Of a DNA stretch of 64,000 bases, positions 1-8,108 are shown piece after piece. Source of the DNA: an uncultured Bacteroides sp. (GTDB lineage: Bacteria > Bacteroidota > Bacteroidia > Bacteroidales > Bacteroidaceae); assembly GCA_900766005.1 (NCBI GenBank), contig CAAFTU010000055.1:1-64000 (forward strand), given 5' to 3'. The notes under the pieces are model-generated. The model worked only from the letters and a program-made list of their open reading frames with translations. It ran no database searches and was not told where the DNA came from. Made by a program: the position numbers and the translations under genes. Position 1 is the first letter of the stretch; each line of letters starts with the position of its first letter.

Positions 1-70
1 ACTACGTATTGTTTATGAAATCTTTTCAAAGAACTCTTTTGTTCAGTGCTCTTGTTTTTCAAAAGCGATG

Positions 71-102
71 CAAAGGTCGCGCATTTTTTCATATCATGCA
101 AA
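71..102 (-). promoter_or_regulatory. Leftward promoter, possibly of an rRNA operon off the window
   Basis: On the minus strand a TTTG box (complement of 99-102) is followed after 20 nt by GACCTTTG (complement of 71-78), one base from the Bacteroides -7 consensus TAnnTTTG. The leader between 70 and 1 contains GTTCTTTGAAAAGATTT and ends in ACGTAGT, which resembles, from memory, leaders in front of Bacteroides 16S rRNA. No gene is visible in 1-251, so the transcribed unit lies left of the window. Its identity is an inference. Confidence 0.4.
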
Positions 103-251
103 TATATGCTGCTATTTTTTTGCATTTTTATTGCATTTTTCTGCTAACATACAGAACATCAGATATGTTACAAAACATGTTTCACAAACAGCTGTCCGAA
201 TCAGGCTGCAAGAATATACAATATATAATATGCGTGCGCGCGAAGAGATTT

Positions 252-614
252 CTACACAGCCAGTTTTAATCCGTCTTTTTTATCACAATAACGCTTGCAT
301 TGCTGGCAAAGATCATAGCCCAGCATCGCCCCTAAAATGAAATCTTCTTCAGCGGTGAGCTGATTCAGCGGACGGATAATGAGATGGCGCATAGCCTCCA
401 TACACTCCGGTTTGCCGAAAAACAAGTTGATTTTATGGGCACCTACTTCCTGTATCATATAGCAGATGTGCTGATTCTCCAGCCGGCGCACGGCAAATGC
501 TTCATAATCCTTGCTCATGGTGTAGAGCACCATGTTGCGCACACCTTTCTTGAATTCATAGATATGATTGAGAAAAATACGGATTTCACTGGGGAGGATT
601 CTTTCTGTAGCCAT
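252..614 (-). CDS. DUF2023 family protein
   Basis: A 120-residue soluble protein resembling DUF2023, a small family of unknown function usually encoded beside flavodoxin in Bacteroidales. It has no signal peptide or membrane segment. A Cys cluster near the C-terminus (Cys103, Cys106, Cys110, pattern CxxCxxxC) could bind a metal or take part in redox chemistry, but nothing proves it. It starts 33 nt after the flavodoxin stop on the same strand, so the two are probably co-transcribed and this protein may assist or partner the flavodoxin. The partner role is inferred from position only. Confidence 0.8.
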   Translation of the reverse strand: MATERILPSEIRIFLNHIYEFKKGVRNMVLYTMSKDYEAFAVRRLENQHICYMIQEVGAHKINLFFGKPECMEAMRHLIIRPLNQLTAEEDFILGAMLGYDLCQQCKRYCDKKDGLKLAV

Positions 615-647
615 AATGCAAACGTTTTTTATATCGGAAGAGTGTAA

Positions 648-1154
648 TTAACAGAGTTCTTTTTTCAGCTGGTCGGTCCAGGCACTGATGCGTTCGTCAG
701 ACAAACTGTCTTCATTGACTTCATCGAGAGGAAGCCCCACGAATTTGCCGTCGACCACAGCCTCGGAAGAATCGAACGTATAACCTTCGGTATCCGTAGC
801 TCCGCAGAATGTACAGTTCGTGTCTTTGAGTTCTTCATACAAAATGCCGATGGCATTGCAAAAAGTATCGCTATAAGAGTCGGAGTCGCCACAGCCAAAC
901 AGGGCTACATATTTATGAGAAAGGTCACACTTTTTCAGCAGGCTGACCCCATCGTACCAGTCGTCCTGCAACTCGCCGGCTCCCCAGGTGGAGGTGCCCA
1001 AAATGAGGACATCAAACTCATTTACAATATTTTCTGTGAGTTTAGACACATCGATGATATCACCTGAGGGAACATTCAGTTTGGCAGCAATGCGACGTGC
1101 CAAATCTTCAGTGGTTCCGGTAGTGGAACCGAACAATACTGCAATTCTTTTCAT
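648..1154 (-). CDS. fldA: Flavodoxin
   Basis: A 168-residue long-chain flavodoxin, a cytoplasmic FMN electron carrier that replaces ferredoxin and typically serves radical enzymes and PFOR. The FMN phosphate loop GSTTGTT is at residues 9-15, the first isoalloxazine loop carries the Trp in STWGAGE (around residue 57), and the second loop follows FGCGDSDSY (around 86-94). Length fits the long-chain class. It is the first gene of a two-gene unit with the DUF2023 gene. A -7 element TATCTTTG lies about 30 bp before the start. Iron control is common for flavodoxins, but no operator is obvious here. Confidence 0.95.
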   Translation of the reverse strand: MKRIAVLFGSTTGTTEDLARRIAAKLNVPSGDIIDVSKLTENIVNEFDVLILGTSTWGAGELQDDWYDGVSLLKKCDLSHKYVALFGCGDSDSYSDTFCNAIGILYEELKDTNCTFCGATDTEGYTFDSSEAVVDGKFVGLPLDEVNEDSLSDERISAWTDQLKKELC

Positions 1155-1181
1155 CTTTGATTCGTTTTAAATGTTACGGTG

Positions 1182-1189
1182 CAAAGATA
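1182..1189 (-). promoter_or_regulatory. Flavodoxin promoter, -7 element
   Basis: Complement reads TATCTTTG, an exact TAnnTTTG match, 28 bp before the flavodoxin ATG. No TTTG stands at the ideal -33 spacing; only a T-rich segment is there. That segment overlaps the tail of the upstream terminator. Confidence 0.55.
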
Positions 1190-1212
1190 GCGGGGATAGA
1201 AAAAACAGAAAA

Positions 1213-1261
1213 TCCCCATTTATGATGGAAATAAGCATGTCAACCATCATAAATGGGGATA
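1213..1261 (-). terminator. Intrinsic terminator after the PHP phosphatase operon
   Basis: A perfect 17-bp inverted repeat (1213-1229 with 1245-1261, 15-nt loop). On the minus strand it is followed by TTTTCTGTTTTTT. It sits about 50 nt past the stop of the phosphatase gene and separates that operon from the flavodoxin promoter. Confidence 0.85.
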
Positions 1262-1309
1262 TCACTCTAATGGAAAAAAGAACCATACGGCCTCAGGTGC
1301 ATGGTCCGT

Positions 1310-2149
1310 TTAAAGACCTACATCCTGCCACTGTCCGCCGTACCACTCCACAACGGAAGTAAATCCGGCTTTCTTCAAAGCCTGCAGAGCCGCCTCCCGT
1401 CCGTTGTTGATCCGTTCAGGATAATGTGCATCGCTGTTTACCTGTACCCGGATACCGAGTTCACGTAAATAAGGGAAATAGCGTTCATTGGGGTAGAAAG
1501 TGCCCAGTTCGCCATACGACTTGGTGTTGATCTCGACTATATATCCCCTACGGGCAATGGATTCGAAATAATCACGCACAAGAGTATCATACCAAGGTTC
1601 GTCGAGCAACCCCGGACGGTAGCACGAAGCATTGTAGTGCATCTTATCGGCATGCCCGATAAGATCAAAGCCACCCAGCTGCACCATACGGTTCAGGTTG
1701 CGGTAGTAGCGCCTCACCACCTCATCCAGATCACCCTCGAAATGCGTGTCGACCAGCTCTTTGAAACGGCTGGCCGGCGTATCAATATCCACCAACGAGC
1801 CGGCAGGAGACAACACCATGTGAACCGACCCGATGCGATAGTCAAGCGGCAGTTGCTGAAAACAAGGTGCCCCCGGATGACTGTCGTCATGAAGGTAATC
1901 AATCTCCAGCCCGATAGCCAGTTCAATGCGCGGAGCATACTGTTCCTTGAGCCGGACAAACTCACTCAGATAATCGTCCATGCGGTCCCACTCCATGGTC
2001 CAAGCCGTAGAAAAAGGCAAAGGAGCATGCGAGGAGAATCCATAGGAGGTAAAACCCTGACTCACGGCGAAGCGGATAAAGTCTTCCATGTTGGCCCGCC
2101 CATCACAATAGAGGCAATGGCTATGGTAGTTGGTGAGATGACTGTTCAT
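1310..2149 (-). CDS. PHP-domain histidinol-phosphatase (HisJ-like)
   Basis: A 279-residue PHP-superfamily metal-dependent phosphoesterase, closest in layout to HisJ/HisK-type histidinol-phosphatase, which makes histidinol from histidinol phosphate. Metal ligands are visible as HSH at residues 9-11, a further His in FSSHAPLPF (around 40), EIDYLHDD (around 102), and DLIGHADK (around 162). The C-terminal NSDAHYPE supplies the last Asp/His pair. The start lies 3 nt after the ABC-F stop, so the gene is the third of an operon. No other his genes are near, so another phosphomonoester substrate is possible. Confidence 0.82.
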   Translation of the reverse strand: MNSHLTNYHSHCLYCDGRANMEDFIRFAVSQGFTSYGFSSHAPLPFSTAWTMEWDRMDDYLSEFVRLKEQYAPRIELAIGLEIDYLHDDSHPGAPCFQQLPLDYRIGSVHMVLSPAGSLVDIDTPASRFKELVDTHFEGDLDEVVRRYYRNLNRMVQLGGFDLIGHADKMHYNASCYRPGLLDEPWYDTLVRDYFESIARRGYIVEINTKSYGELGTFYPNERYFPYLRELGIRVQVNSDAHYPERINNGREAALQALKKAGFTSVVEWYGGQWQDVGL

Positions 2150-2152
2150 ACC

Positions 2153-4027
2153 CTAAACTCCCCCCTCAATCTCGCTCAGTTCGAGCCAGCGCATAGTTTT
2201 CTCGTCAATCAGGTCGTTCACTTCCGACAGCCGCTTGGAGCAACGGGTAAGCTCCTCCACAGCCAGTTCGCCGCTACACAATGAAGCCTCGATACCCGCC
2301 TTCTCTTCCTCCAGAGCAGCGATATCCTTCTCCAGCTGTTCAAACTCCAGCCGTTCCTTATAAGTCATTTTCTTCTTGTCGTTCAGACGCACCCGGGCCG
2401 TTTTCTCCTCCTGCGATTTGCGCACTTCCTTCTCCTGCTGTGCCTTGGCTTCTTTCCAGTCGCGGTAATCGCTGTAATTACCGGGAAAATCGCGGATGTC
2501 ACCCTGTCCGTTGAACACCAGCAAGTGATCCACCACCTTATCCATGAAGTAGCGGTCGTGCGATACAACAATGACACACCCCTTGAAATTCTGCAAGTAC
2601 TCTTCAAGCACATTGAGCGTGATGATATCAAGGTCGTTGGTAGGCTCATCAAGCACCAGGAAATTAGGATTACGCATCAGTACGGTGCAGAGATAGAGCC
2701 GGCGGCGTTCTCCCCCACTCAACTTATACACATAGCTGTGCTGTGTCTCGGGAGTAAAGAGGAAATGCTGAAGGAACTGCGAGGCCGTCAGCCGCTTGCC
2801 GTTGCCCAGTTCGATGACCTCGGCAATGTCCTGCACCACATCGATGACCTTCATCTGCTCGTCAAACTGGAGTCCGTCTTGAGAATAGTAGCCGAAACGG
2901 ACCGTCTCGCCGATATCAAGCGTTCCGCTGTCGGGCTGCACCTGCCCCATGAGAATCTTGATGAAAGTCGATTTGCCCGTACCGTTGTTGCCCACGATTC
3001 CCATCTTCTCATAGCGTGAGAAGATATAAGAGAAATCATCCAGAATCTTCAGGTCGCCAAACCGCTTACACAAGTGGTCGGCTTCAAAAATCTTGCTTCC
3101 GATATAAGAAGCCTTCACCTCCAGCTTTACGTTATCGTTGCGGACACGCTGCTTGGCCACCTTCTCGAGTTCATAGAACGCCTCTTCGCGGTAGCGGGCC
3201 TTGTGTCCACGGGCCTGCGGCATGCGTCGCATCCAGTCCAGTTCGGTGCGATACAAATTATTAGCCCGCTCAATCTCCACATTCTTGGCATCGATACGTT
3301 CCTGCCGCTTTTCGAGGTAATAACTGTAATTACCCTTATATTGGTACACCTGCCGGTTGTCGATTTCAATGATTTCCGAACACACCCGATCGAGGAAATA
3401 GCGGTCGTGCGTCACCATGAGCAAACTCAGGTTCGTGCGTCGCAGATACTCTTCAAGCCATTCGGTCATGTCGAGATCGAGGTGGTTGGTGGGCTCATCC
3501 AGAATGAGGAGTTCGGGCTCGGTAATCAACGCATTGGCCAATGCCACCCGCTTGAGCTGTCCGCCGGAAAGCTGCTTCACCTTCTGGTCGAAATTGCGGA
3601 TTTTGAGTTGCGAAAGAATCTGCTTCACCTTCTGCTCATACTCCCAAGCCTTCTCCTGGTCCATACGTGTGAGAAGCTCATCGAGTCCGGGATTGCCCTC
3701 GGTTTCCATGCACCGTTCATACTCCTTGATAAGCTCCACCGTGCGGTTGCCATGATGAAAGCAGGCCTCGATAACCGTCATCTCCTCGGGATACTGAGGA
3801 TCCTGCGGCAAGTAATCCACACGCAAATCACGGCGGAACACGATGCTTCCGCTATCGTGTCCCTCCTTGCCTGCAATGATATTGAGCAAGGTGCTCTTGC
3901 CGCTTCCGTTCTTGGCTATCAAGCCCACACGCTGGCCTTCGGCAATGCCAAACGAAATATTTTCAAAAAGAACCAAGTCGCCGAATGACTTGGTGAGATT
4001 GTCTATCTGTAAATAAGGTACAGCCAT
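2153..4027 (-). CDS. ABC-F family ATPase (Uup-like)
   Basis: A 624-residue soluble protein with two ABC ATPase domains and no membrane part, hence ABC-F. Walker A loops are KNGSGKST (around 39) and NNGTGKST (around 347), signatures LSGGQLKR and LSGGERRR, Walker B segments LLILDEPTNHLD and FLVLDEPTNDLD. A charged linker joins the two domains, as in ribosome-acting ABC-F proteins. The last 80 residues are Lys/Glu-rich and predicted coiled coil, like the Uup C-terminal domain. It probably acts on ribosomes or branched DNA/RNA in the cytoplasm. It lies between, and is co-transcribed with, the DUF3805/3806-like protein (30-nt gap) and the PHP phosphatase (3-nt gap). Antibiotic resistance is not implied. 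Confidence 0.93.
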   Translation of the reverse strand: MAVPYLQIDNLTKSFGDLVLFENISFGIAEGQRVGLIAKNGSGKSTLLNIIAGKEGHDSGSIVFRRDLRVDYLPQDPQYPEEMTVIEACFHHGNRTVELIKEYERCMETEGNPGLDELLTRMDQEKAWEYEQKVKQILSQLKIRNFDQKVKQLSGGQLKRVALANALITEPELLILDEPTNHLDLDMTEWLEEYLRRTNLSLLMVTHDRYFLDRVCSEIIEIDNRQVYQYKGNYSYYLEKRQERIDAKNVEIERANNLYRTELDWMRRMPQARGHKARYREEAFYELEKVAKQRVRNDNVKLEVKASYIGSKIFEADHLCKRFGDLKILDDFSYIFSRYEKMGIVGNNGTGKSTFIKILMGQVQPDSGTLDIGETVRFGYYSQDGLQFDEQMKVIDVVQDIAEVIELGNGKRLTASQFLQHFLFTPETQHSYVYKLSGGERRRLYLCTVLMRNPNFLVLDEPTNDLDIITLNVLEEYLQNFKGCVIVVSHDRYFMDKVVDHLLVFNGQGDIRDFPGNYSDYRDWKEAKAQQEKEVRKSQEEKTARVRLNDKKKMTYKERLEFEQLEKDIAALEEEKAGIEASLCSGELAVEELTRCSKRLSEVNDLIDEKTMRWLELSEIEGGV

Positions 4028-4056
4028 TTGAAAGTTTTTAATCGGTTAATTCTACA

Positions 4057-4884
4057 TCAGAGGCTGTCAATGACCGAGCGGTAGGCTTCTACCACGTTGC
4101 AGGGCTGACCGGCCTTGACACGGCTCCAGGTGAGTTTCATCGGGTCGATGATTTGATCTCTGTATTGAAGCACAGGAGCTTCACGGTTGCCGTCGACAAG
4201 TGTTCTCCACTCCATGTCTTCCAGTTCGTTGGCAAGTATCGTACATACCATGATGCCGACAGCCAGCCATTCGTCTCTCTTCTTCGGACCAATTTTGCCG
4301 CTGTCTATCACTTGCTGCAGATGTTCCAGATCGTCTTCCGTACCCTGGAAATCAGTCTTCAGTTCGTCCTTCACCAGCGACGAAACCCATTCGTAACTTT
4401 CGTTAATCTGGTAGATTTCGGACAAGCGCACGGGGATTACTTCTGCCGGATACTTTTCACCTTCTCTGCGCACCTGCAGCGTGGCAATGACCTGCTCAGC
4501 CTCGTCCACCGGCTGCCCTTTGGCCACGGTGAAAGAGCACTCAAACGCCAGATCGTCAATGCCGGCAATCCAAAGATGCGAAGTATAGAAAGTGCCTTCT
4601 TCCTGAAACATTTCCTTGCTGTAGGCACACTCCAGCGATCCTACCCGAACCAGCCGGGCCGATTCGTTCTCCTTCAGCTCCTGACGGACAGCTTCCTTGC
4701 CATAGCCAGCCTTGCCCCGGTAGGCGGAGATGCGGAAATTACCAGACCACACATTGGGATTATAGAACAAAAATGAGCCTTCTCCATCTTCAAACTCATT
4801 CCAGTCGGACGGATAAATCATCGAGAACCAGGCTCCGGGAGAGATAAATTTCTTGCCTTCCATGCTTTCCATGTTTTCTTGCAT
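4057..4884 (-). CDS. Uncharacterised protein, DUF3805/DUF3806-like
   Basis: A 275-residue protein with no signal peptide or membrane helix. The N-terminal half (around 10-135) begins with a PSDWNEFEDGEGSFLFYNP-like segment typical of PsbP/DUF3805-type folds. The C-terminal half (around 150-275) is mostly helical and resembles DUF3806. Family names are from memory of Bacteroides two-domain proteins. It is the first gene of the operon with the ABC-F ATPase and PHP phosphatase. Function is unknown. Confidence 0.7.
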   Translation of the reverse strand: MQENMESMEGKKFISPGAWFSMIYPSDWNEFEDGEGSFLFYNPNVWSGNFRISAYRGKAGYGKEAVRQELKENESARLVRVGSLECAYSKEMFQEEGTFYTSHLWIAGIDDLAFECSFTVAKGQPVDEAEQVIATLQVRREGEKYPAEVIPVRLSEIYQINESYEWVSSLVKDELKTDFQGTEDDLEHLQQVIDSGKIGPKKRDEWLAVGIMVCTILANELEDMEWRTLVDGNREAPVLQYRDQIIDPMKLTWSRVKAGQPCNVVEAYRSVIDSL

Positions 4885-5001
4885 TATTAATGATTACTTG
4901 GGCAAAAATAGGGAAAAAATAGGGAAAAGCCGCGAAAAAGAAAATAAATGTAATAGGATTGTAATACCTGTTTCACTTGTCCGTAACAATCTATGCGCAA
5001 C

Positions 5002-5034
5002 TTTGCAGCGGTTTAAATAAAAAACGTAACTTTG
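5002..5034 (+). promoter_or_regulatory. Promoter of the two-component operon
   Basis: TTTG at 5002-5005 and TAACTTTG at 5027-5034 with a 21-bp spacer match the Bacteroides sigma-ABfr consensus exactly. Transcription should start near 5041, some 20 nt before the response-regulator ATG. Confidence 0.85.
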
Positions 5035-5059
5035 TAACATCACATTTAACAGATGAATT

Positions 5060-5749
5060 ATGAATGAAACTCGTATTTTAGTGGTTGACGACGAAGAAGA
5101 CCTTTGTGAAATTCTGCAATTTAACCTTGAAAACGAAGGCTATGAGGTGGATACGGCAAACTCGGCAGAGGAGGCGCTGAAGAAAGACCTCAGCCAATAC
5201 AAACTCATTCTTCTGGATGTAATGATGGGAGAAATTTCCGGATTCAAAATGGCAAGCATGCTGAAAAAAGAAAAAAAAACGGCACAGGTGCCTATTATCT
5301 TCATCACAGCCAAAGATACGGAAAATGATACGGTGACCGGTCTCACGCTGGGAGCGGATGATTATATCTCCAAACCGTTCTCGCTGAGAGAAGTCATTGC
5401 CCGCGTGAAGGCGGTGCTGAGAAGAACGGCTACGCGCGAAACGGAACAGCGGCAAGAACGGCTGGTGCACCAGTCGCTGGTGATTGATATTACCAAGAAA
5501 AAGGTAAGCATCGATGACAAAGAGGTGTCGCTGACGAAAAAAGAATTCGAAATTTTACTCCTGCTGGTGCAAAACAAAGGACGCGTTTTTTCACGTGAAG
5601 ATATTTTGGCTCGTATCTGGAGCGATGAGGTGTATGTGCTCGACCGCACGATTGACGTGAACATCACCCGTCTGCGCAAGAAAATCGGTGTTTACGGCAA
5701 AAACATCGTCACCCGCTTGGGATACGGCTATTGTTTTGAATCGGAATAA
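5060..5749 (+). CDS. OmpR/PhoB-family response regulator
   Basis: A 229-residue DNA-binding response regulator. The receiver domain (1-120) has the acidic pair Asp10/Asp11, phospho-acceptor Asp53 in LLDVMMG, and the conserved Lys105 in YISKPFS. The winged-helix domain (around 130-229) includes KKEFEILLLL and the recognition region RTIDVNITRLRKKIG. The order regulator then kinase, and the sequence, look like PhoB/PhoR and unlike the RprXY pair of Bacteroides. The kinase follows after 48 nt. The stimulus is not evident; phosphate control is only one possibility. Confidence 0.93.
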   Translation: MNETRILVVDDEEDLCEILQFNLENEGYEVDTANSAEEALKKDLSQYKLILLDVMMGEISGFKMASMLKKEKKTAQVPIIFITAKDTENDTVTGLTLGADDYISKPFSLREVIARVKAVLRRTATRETEQRQERLVHQSLVIDITKKKVSIDDKEVSLTKKEFEILLLLVQNKGRVFSREDILARIWSDEVYVLDRTIDVNITRLRKKIGVYGKNIVTRLGYGYCFESE

Positions 5750-5797
5750 CGCAGCCCGCTGCTGCCGTTGTTCATAAAATAGGATTGTTATTGCCTT

Positions 5798-7579
5798 ATG
5801 AATGCTCCCATTTCTCACAAGCATTTTCTATCTTTCAACCGGAAGCTGTTTCTTTCGGTCATCTCGCTGTTTTTGGTTTTTGTGGCCTGCTTCATTGCTT
5901 ATCAGTATCAGCGGGAACGGGAATTCAAAGTGGAGTTGCTGCACGGTAAACTGCAAGATTACAACAGCCAGCTGCATGAAAGGCTGGACGCAGAGCTTCC
6001 CGACAGCACTGTCATCAATCATTATATCCGGCATCATGCGCTGAAAGACTTGAGGGTGACGCTGATTGACCTCAACGGAAAGGTGATTTACGACAGCTAT
6101 TCCAACCATGAGGAACAGATGAGAAACCATGCCGACCGACCGGAGGTGAAAAAGGCGCTGAGAGAAGGAAGCGGCTTCGATGTGAGAAGAACGTCGGAAA
6201 CCACCGGAATGGCGTATTTCTATTCGGCATCGTGCTTTCCGAACTATATCATCCGGTCGGCACTGCCTTATAACGTAAGCCTCATCAATAATCTGAAGAC
6301 CGACCCTCACTATCTGTGGTTTACAGTGATTATCACTTCGCTGCTGATTGTCATCTTCTATAAGTTTACCAACAAACTGGGCACTTCCATCAGCCAGCTG
6401 AGGGAATTTGCCATGAGGGCCGACCGCAACGAACCGATTGAGACGGTGATGCAAAAGGCATTCCCGCACAATGAACTGGGAGAGATTTCGCAGCATATCA
6501 TACAGATTTACAAGCGTCTGCACGAAACGAAAGAGGCATTGTATATCGAAAGGGAAAAACTGATTACGCACCTTCAGATTTCTCATGAAGGGCTGGGAGT
6601 TTTCACAAAAGACAAGAAAGAAATTCTGGTGAACAACCTGTTTACGCAATATAGTAACCTGATTTCGGACTCGAACCTTGAAACGACGGAGGAAGTGTTT
6701 GCTATCAGCGAACTGAAGGATATTATCCAGTTTATCAATAAGAACCAGCAGCAGGTGTCGCGGAGCAAGGATGAGAAACGTATGTCGATTACCATCAAGA
6801 AAAACGGACGGACGTTTATCGTTGAATGTATTCTGTTTCAGGACGACAGTTTTGAGATTTCCATCAATGACGTGACGCAGGAGGAAGAACAAATCAGCCT
6901 GAAACGCCAGCTGACACAGAACATTGCACACGAACTGAAAACGCCGGTGAGCAGTATTCAGGGGTATCTGGAAACGATTGTCAACAACGAAAGCATCCCG
7001 CCCGAGAAATTGAATGTCTTCATCGAGCGGTGCTATGCCCAAAGCAACCGGCTGAGCCGTCTGCTGCGCGACATTTCGGTGCTGACCCGCATGGATGAAG
7101 CGGCCAACATGATTGACATGGAGCAGATTGACGTGAGTATGCTGGTGGGCAATATCATAAATGAAGTGTCACTGGACTTGGACAAGAAACATATAACCGT
7201 GGTGAACTCGCTGAAGAAGGAGATTCAAATTAAGGGGAACTATTCGCTCATTTATTCTATTTTCCGCAATTTGATGGACAATGCCATTGCGTATGCCGGC
7301 AGCCAAATCCAGATTCATATCCATTGTTTCCGGGAGGATGAAACTTTCTACTACTTCAGCTTTGCGGATACAGGTGTGGGGGTACCCCCTGAACACCTGA
7401 GCCGCTTGTTCGAACGGTTCTACCGGGTGGATAAAGGCCGCTCCCGCAAACTGGGCGGCACGGGCCTCGGACTGGCTATCGTGAAGAATGCAGTCATTAT
7501 CCACGGGGGTAGCATTTCTGCCAAGAATACGCAAGGCGGCGGACTGGAATTTGTCTTTACGTTAGCTAAAGGAAAGTAA
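5798..7579 (+). CDS. Membrane sensor histidine kinase (PhoR-like)
   Basis: A 593-residue inner-membrane kinase. A first membrane helix (around 15-35) and a second (around 170-190) flank a 135-residue extracytoplasmic sensor. A HAMP-like linker and a PAS-like region (around 260-350) follow. The HisKA segment NIAHELKTP holds phospho-acceptor His378. The ATPase domain shows NLMDNAI (N box), FADTGVGVP (G1), the F box ERFYRVDKGRS and GGTGLGLAIVK (G2). It would phosphorylate the regulator encoded 48 nt upstream. A terminator follows at 7662-7695. The ligand cannot be read from the sequence. Confidence 0.93.
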   Translation: MNAPISHKHFLSFNRKLFLSVISLFLVFVACFIAYQYQREREFKVELLHGKLQDYNSQLHERLDAELPDSTVINHYIRHHALKDLRVTLIDLNGKVIYDSYSNHEEQMRNHADRPEVKKALREGSGFDVRRTSETTGMAYFYSASCFPNYIIRSALPYNVSLINNLKTDPHYLWFTVIITSLLIVIFYKFTNKLGTSISQLREFAMRADRNEPIETVMQKAFPHNELGEISQHIIQIYKRLHETKEALYIEREKLITHLQISHEGLGVFTKDKKEILVNNLFTQYSNLISDSNLETTEEVFAISELKDIIQFINKNQQQVSRSKDEKRMSITIKKNGRTFIVECILFQDDSFEISINDVTQEEEQISLKRQLTQNIAHELKTPVSSIQGYLETIVNNESIPPEKLNVFIERCYAQSNRLSRLLRDISVLTRMDEAANMIDMEQIDVSMLVGNIINEVSLDLDKKHITVVNSLKKEIQIKGNYSLIYSIFRNLMDNAIAYAGSQIQIHIHCFREDETFYYFSFADTGVGVPPEHLSRLFERFYRVDKGRSRKLGGTGLGLAIVKNAVIIHGGSISAKNTQGGGLEFVFTLAKGK

Positions 7580-7661
7580 AGGACTCCGGAGGACATAGCA
7601 ACTAAAAAAGTAACTAACCTGAATAGCATATTGATTGGGACCACTCAAATAAAAGAGTGAG

Positions 7662-7695
7662 AAAGAGAGGGAGCGTTTTTCTTCCTCTCTTTTTT
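7662..7695 (+). terminator. Intrinsic terminator after the sensor kinase
   Basis: Stem AAAGAGAGG (7662-7670) with CCTCTCTTT (7684-7692), followed by further T residues. It ends within the -33 region of the riboswitch promoter, so termination and the next promoter are packed tightly. Confidence 0.75.
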
Positions 7696-7723
7696 GTAAA
7701 CCCAAATAATCTCTCTATCTTTG
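7693..7723 (+). promoter_or_regulatory. Promoter of the B12 locus
   Basis: TTTG (7693-7696) and TATCTTTG (7716-7723), spacer 19 bp, an exact match to the Bacteroides consensus. It places the start of RNA at about 7730, the 5' edge of the cobalamin riboswitch. Confidence 0.85.
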
Positions 7724-7729
7724 TCGCGC

Positions 7730-7925
7730 ATTGGTTTGCACCCCTTTTGTAAGGGAAGCAATTAAAAGGGAATCAGGTGAAAATCCTGAACAGTCCCGCT
7801 GCTGTAAGTTCCATCATCATGATGTTGCGGACCACTACTCTCCGCCACTGGAAGCATGTTTCCGGGAAGGCTGTCCGACAACAGGAACAAAGTCAGAAGA
7901 CCTGCCATGTAAACTCTAATTCACT
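7730..7925 (+). ncRNA. Cobalamin riboswitch
   Basis: The leader contains the conserved core of the B12 element: the GGGAATCAGGTGAAAATCC block (7779-7797), the AGTCCCGCTGCTGTAAG segment (7792-7808) and the 3' B12 box near GTCAGAAGACCTGCCAT (7892-7908). It lies between a clear promoter and a BtuB-like receptor, as riboswitches of this class do. Adenosyl- or methylcobalamin binding is expected to lower expression of the genes downstream. A second hairpin follows at 8043-8075. Confidence 0.93.
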
Positions 7926-8042
7926 GCTTTCGAGGAAAAAGCGCTGAATCTAATGAACCGGTCATGGTGTCTCATTTCATTCATCACTCTATTACAAAGA
8001 AAGTAGATTTTGTATATAATAAACTCTGCCAAGTTTATTTCA

Positions 8043-8075
8043 CGTGTCCGGCCGAAGGGATTTCGCCCGGACACG
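8043..8075 (+). promoter_or_regulatory. Strong leader hairpin before the btuB-like gene
   Basis: CGTGTCCGG (8043-8051) pairs with CCGGACACG (8067-8075), and the inner CGAA/TTCG can extend the stem. No T-run follows, so it is not a standard terminator. It lies 33 nt before the chosen ATG and may be part of the riboswitch expression platform or a stability element. Confidence 0.55.
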
Positions 8076-8108
8076 CTAAAAAACACAGGCAGAAAAAGAC
8101 AGAGAAAG

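Noticed and set aside
9..340. Two overlapping short plus-strand reading frames at the left edge
   Set aside because: AT-rich, overlap each other and the DUF2023 gene, and cover promoter-like DNA.
5060..7579. RprXY of Bacteroides fragilis
   Set aside because: Order is regulator then kinase and the receiver sequence does not match RprY as I know it; left unnamed.
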